The notes below the pieces were generated by a model that saw only the letters and a list, made by a program, of their open reading frames with translations, had not been told where the DNA came from and searched no databases. A program made the translations under genes and the position numbers. From a virus, in the IMG/VR virus record IMGVR_UViG_3300029914_001569, positions 1-22,786 of that record: 22,786 bases of DNA; one strand, given 5' to 3'. Positions 21,055 through 22,786 of this stretch are shown here, piece after piece. Every line of letters starts with the position of its first letter. Positions within the stretch are counted from its first letter, which is position 1.

Positions 21055-22786
21055 AGCCGACGACCACACCGTCGAGGGCCATCAGGAGACGCTGGCCAAG
21101 ATCGCCGCGCTTGATGACCTGCGCAACGCGCAGATGGGTGAGCAGGCAAACGCGATGCGTGACAAGCTGGCTGGCACGCTAGAGTCCGCATGGAAGGATC
21201 CAATGGGATCGATCAAGGACGCCATGCAGCACGAGATGGCCGAGATCGTCGCCAACTGGATAATGCAACTGACTCTCTTCAAGCATGTCCAGAGTTCCAT
21301 CTTGGGCGGACAGAGCGCGCCGGTGACTGCTGGTGTGGCTGGTGGTATCGGAGCAGCTACTACGGGCACTGGCGGCATTCTGGGCAGCCTGCTGCATGGA
21401 TCATCTGCGCGTTCGAGTGCGGGGCCGCACTCTTCTGGCAGCGGGGGCAGCAGCAATAGTGGCACATTCAATGGCGGCAGCTATGCGGGGACTTCGGGCG
21501 GGAGCTATGGAGGATCTTCGAGTGTGGGTAGCTACGGAGGAACTTCTGGCGGTAGCTACGGCGGCTCTTCGAGCGTAGGCCCCAGCTATAGTCCGGCGAG
21601 CGGTTCAAACATCGGACCGACCGTAAGTATGGCTGCTTCCGACATTCCTGCGATCAGCCATGATGTCAAAGCGGCTCGCGCTCAGGCTTCGGGCCATTCG
21701 CCCATCGGCGCAAAGGTCCCTCCCAGCGCCAGCGGCAGCGTTGATGATTCCGCCGCGCAGGGCGATGGCGGTCTGGGCGCAGGAGATGATTGGAAAAACG
21801 CCGACTCAAAGACTGCGGGAAGCTCCGGTGTGGATCTCTCCGACAGCGATCCGCATGGCGATGGATCCGGCACGGCGAACTACTCGTCTTCCTCTGTGCC
21901 GAAGGGCAACACAGCTGCGACTGCCGTAGGCGATGCGGCGACTGTTGGCATAGCGGGCTACGAGGGCTACACCTCAACCAAGGCCGATTTTATGTCTGAC
22001 TCGGTTGGTGGCATGATGAAGGGTACTCTGGGCGATGCAATGTCGGGGATGGCCATCGGCGGCATGTTTGGGCCGGAGGGCGCGCTGATTGGCGCAGGTG
22101 TCGGCGCGGCAGTCGGGCTGTTCACTGGCGCAGTCAGTATGCTAACCGGCGAGGGTGGACGACTGGCCGCGCGCGATTACTACAAGAAATCGATCTCGCC
22201 TGAGATCGAAAAGGATCGCAACGGATACGAGGGCGGAGACTTTCAATCAGCAATCTCCGAGATCAACAAAACAGCCTCTGATGGCCTGACCTACATGGGC
22301 GCGCACTGGGGCGGAAGCGCTGCGGAGTGGGTCGATCAGAACTACCTGCGCAAGGAGCAACTGGCCGCCGTCGGAGAAATATCTTCGCGCGCTAAGGGCG
22401 GCGCTGGTTATGTAAGCATGTCGGCCAAACAATTTCACACCGGAACGAGCGCAATTACCGATTTCGGCGACCTGGCGACGAGTCCGAACGAGGGGTTTAT
22501 TCATGCACTGCTTGGCGAAGCCATCGTGAACCCAGTGGCTGCTTCGACTCACGGACCAGCTATTCAGGCTATGAACTCTGGCGCTTCTCCGGCGGATATG
22601 GCCTCGATGTATCAGGGCTCGTCGAACAGCAACTCCGGTGGCGGCGACACGCACCACCACTACAACATCAGCGCGATCGACGCCAAGGGGTTCGATACAT
22701 TCCTGCGCAACGGCGGAGCGCGCCAAATCATAAAGCACACCAACAACTATGCATCGCAGTATGCGGGAGACGGCATCAGTGGCTGA
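20948..22786 (+). pseudogene. C-terminal part of a tail tape-measure protein
   Basis: 612 codons, open from a TTG at 20948 inside the gp27-like gene to a TGA at the window end. The recognisable part starts near 20985 (FAEEQQQTAKIDAEYSKRVR) with an N-terminal coiled-coil-like stretch, continues as helices (LAGTLESAWKDPMGSIKDAM), a Gly/Ser-rich region with 17-residue repeats, then Gly/Ala-rich hydrophobic helices (MAIGGMFGPEGALIGAGVGA), and finishes with HHHYNISAIDAKGFDTFLRN, a typical end of tape-measure proteins. The normal N-terminal hundreds of residues are absent, and there is no proper start or ribosome site. It is the 3' remnant of a gene that should lie many genes after gp27. Confidence 0.75.
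21476..21580 (+). repeat. Gly/Ser repeat in the tape-measure remnant
   Basis: Two imperfect copies of a 17-residue unit of the type SYGGTSGGSYGGSSSVG, encoded by about 51 bases each. This gives a flexible linker between the helical N-terminal part and the hydrophobic segment. Codon choices differ between copies, so the repeat is old or selected at protein level. Confidence 0.7.

Noticed and set aside
1-22786. Phage ends or attachment repeats
   Set aside because: Mu-type ends need host junctions and MuA binding sites; the window starts and stops at gene boundaries and I see no terminal repeats.

Overview
The window looks like most of a Mu-like transposable (pro)phage in a high-GC, Gram-negative type bacterium. 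The host is probably an acidobacterium; that placement rests on the style of the proteins (a very long secreted fibre-like protein, small zinc-ribbon proteins, a glucosaminidase endolysin) and is inference. The diagnostic genes are a DDE transposase of the MuA type next to a MuB-type AAA ATPase, a Ner-like regulator, a LexA/CI-type repressor, a GemA-like protein, and the Mu gp25- and gp27-like late proteins.

Layout: a control region at about 14.68-14.74 kb separates two arms. The left arm (minus strand, 14.68 kb down to about 5.47 kb) is one dense early operon of at least 18 genes, nearly all joined by ATGA/TAATG stop-start overlaps. In order it encodes the Ner-like regulator, a CII-like regulator, MuA, MuB, two small membrane proteins, zinc-ribbon proteins, unknowns, a winged-helix protein, another small membrane protein, a DUF1599/Nmad1-like protein, a GemA-like protein and a two-domain DNA-binding protein in the place where Mu keeps Mor. 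Beyond it, on the same strand, lies a 1733-residue tail-fibre-like protein with a Sec signal peptide and 84-residue alanine-rich repeats (237-5438), then a 64-residue protein.

The right arm (plus strand) begins with the S24-type repressor and a membrane-anchored protein. A patch of cargo and decay follows (15.98-17.04 kb): a small secreted DUF3761-like protein, a frameshifted DinD/BRO remnant and the C-terminal part of a Dam methylase. Next come the lysis genes (GH73 glucosaminidase, holin-like proteins) with a small Acb2/Tad1-hairpin-domain protein among them, likely an anti-CBASS/anti-Thoeris nucleotide sponge, then a zinc-finger ORF broken by an in-frame TGA, then the gp25- and gp27-like genes.

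The most striking feature is at about 20.95-20.99 kb. The gp27-like small-terminase gene runs straight into the C-terminal part of a tail tape-measure protein in another frame. Large terminase, portal, protease, capsid, tail sheath and tube, and the N-terminal part of the tape measure are not between them. Either a deletion removed most of the morphogenesis module, leaving a defective prophage that keeps its transposition, immunity, lysis and anti-defence genes, or the assembly is wrong there.

The control region is well resolved: a consensus TTGACA -35, a 17-bp spacer and a TATACC -10 read leftward into the early operon, and a perfect 9-bp inverted repeat covers the -10 and the whole spacer, as expected for a repressor operator. 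No tRNA, rRNA, CRISPR array or clear intrinsic terminator was seen.
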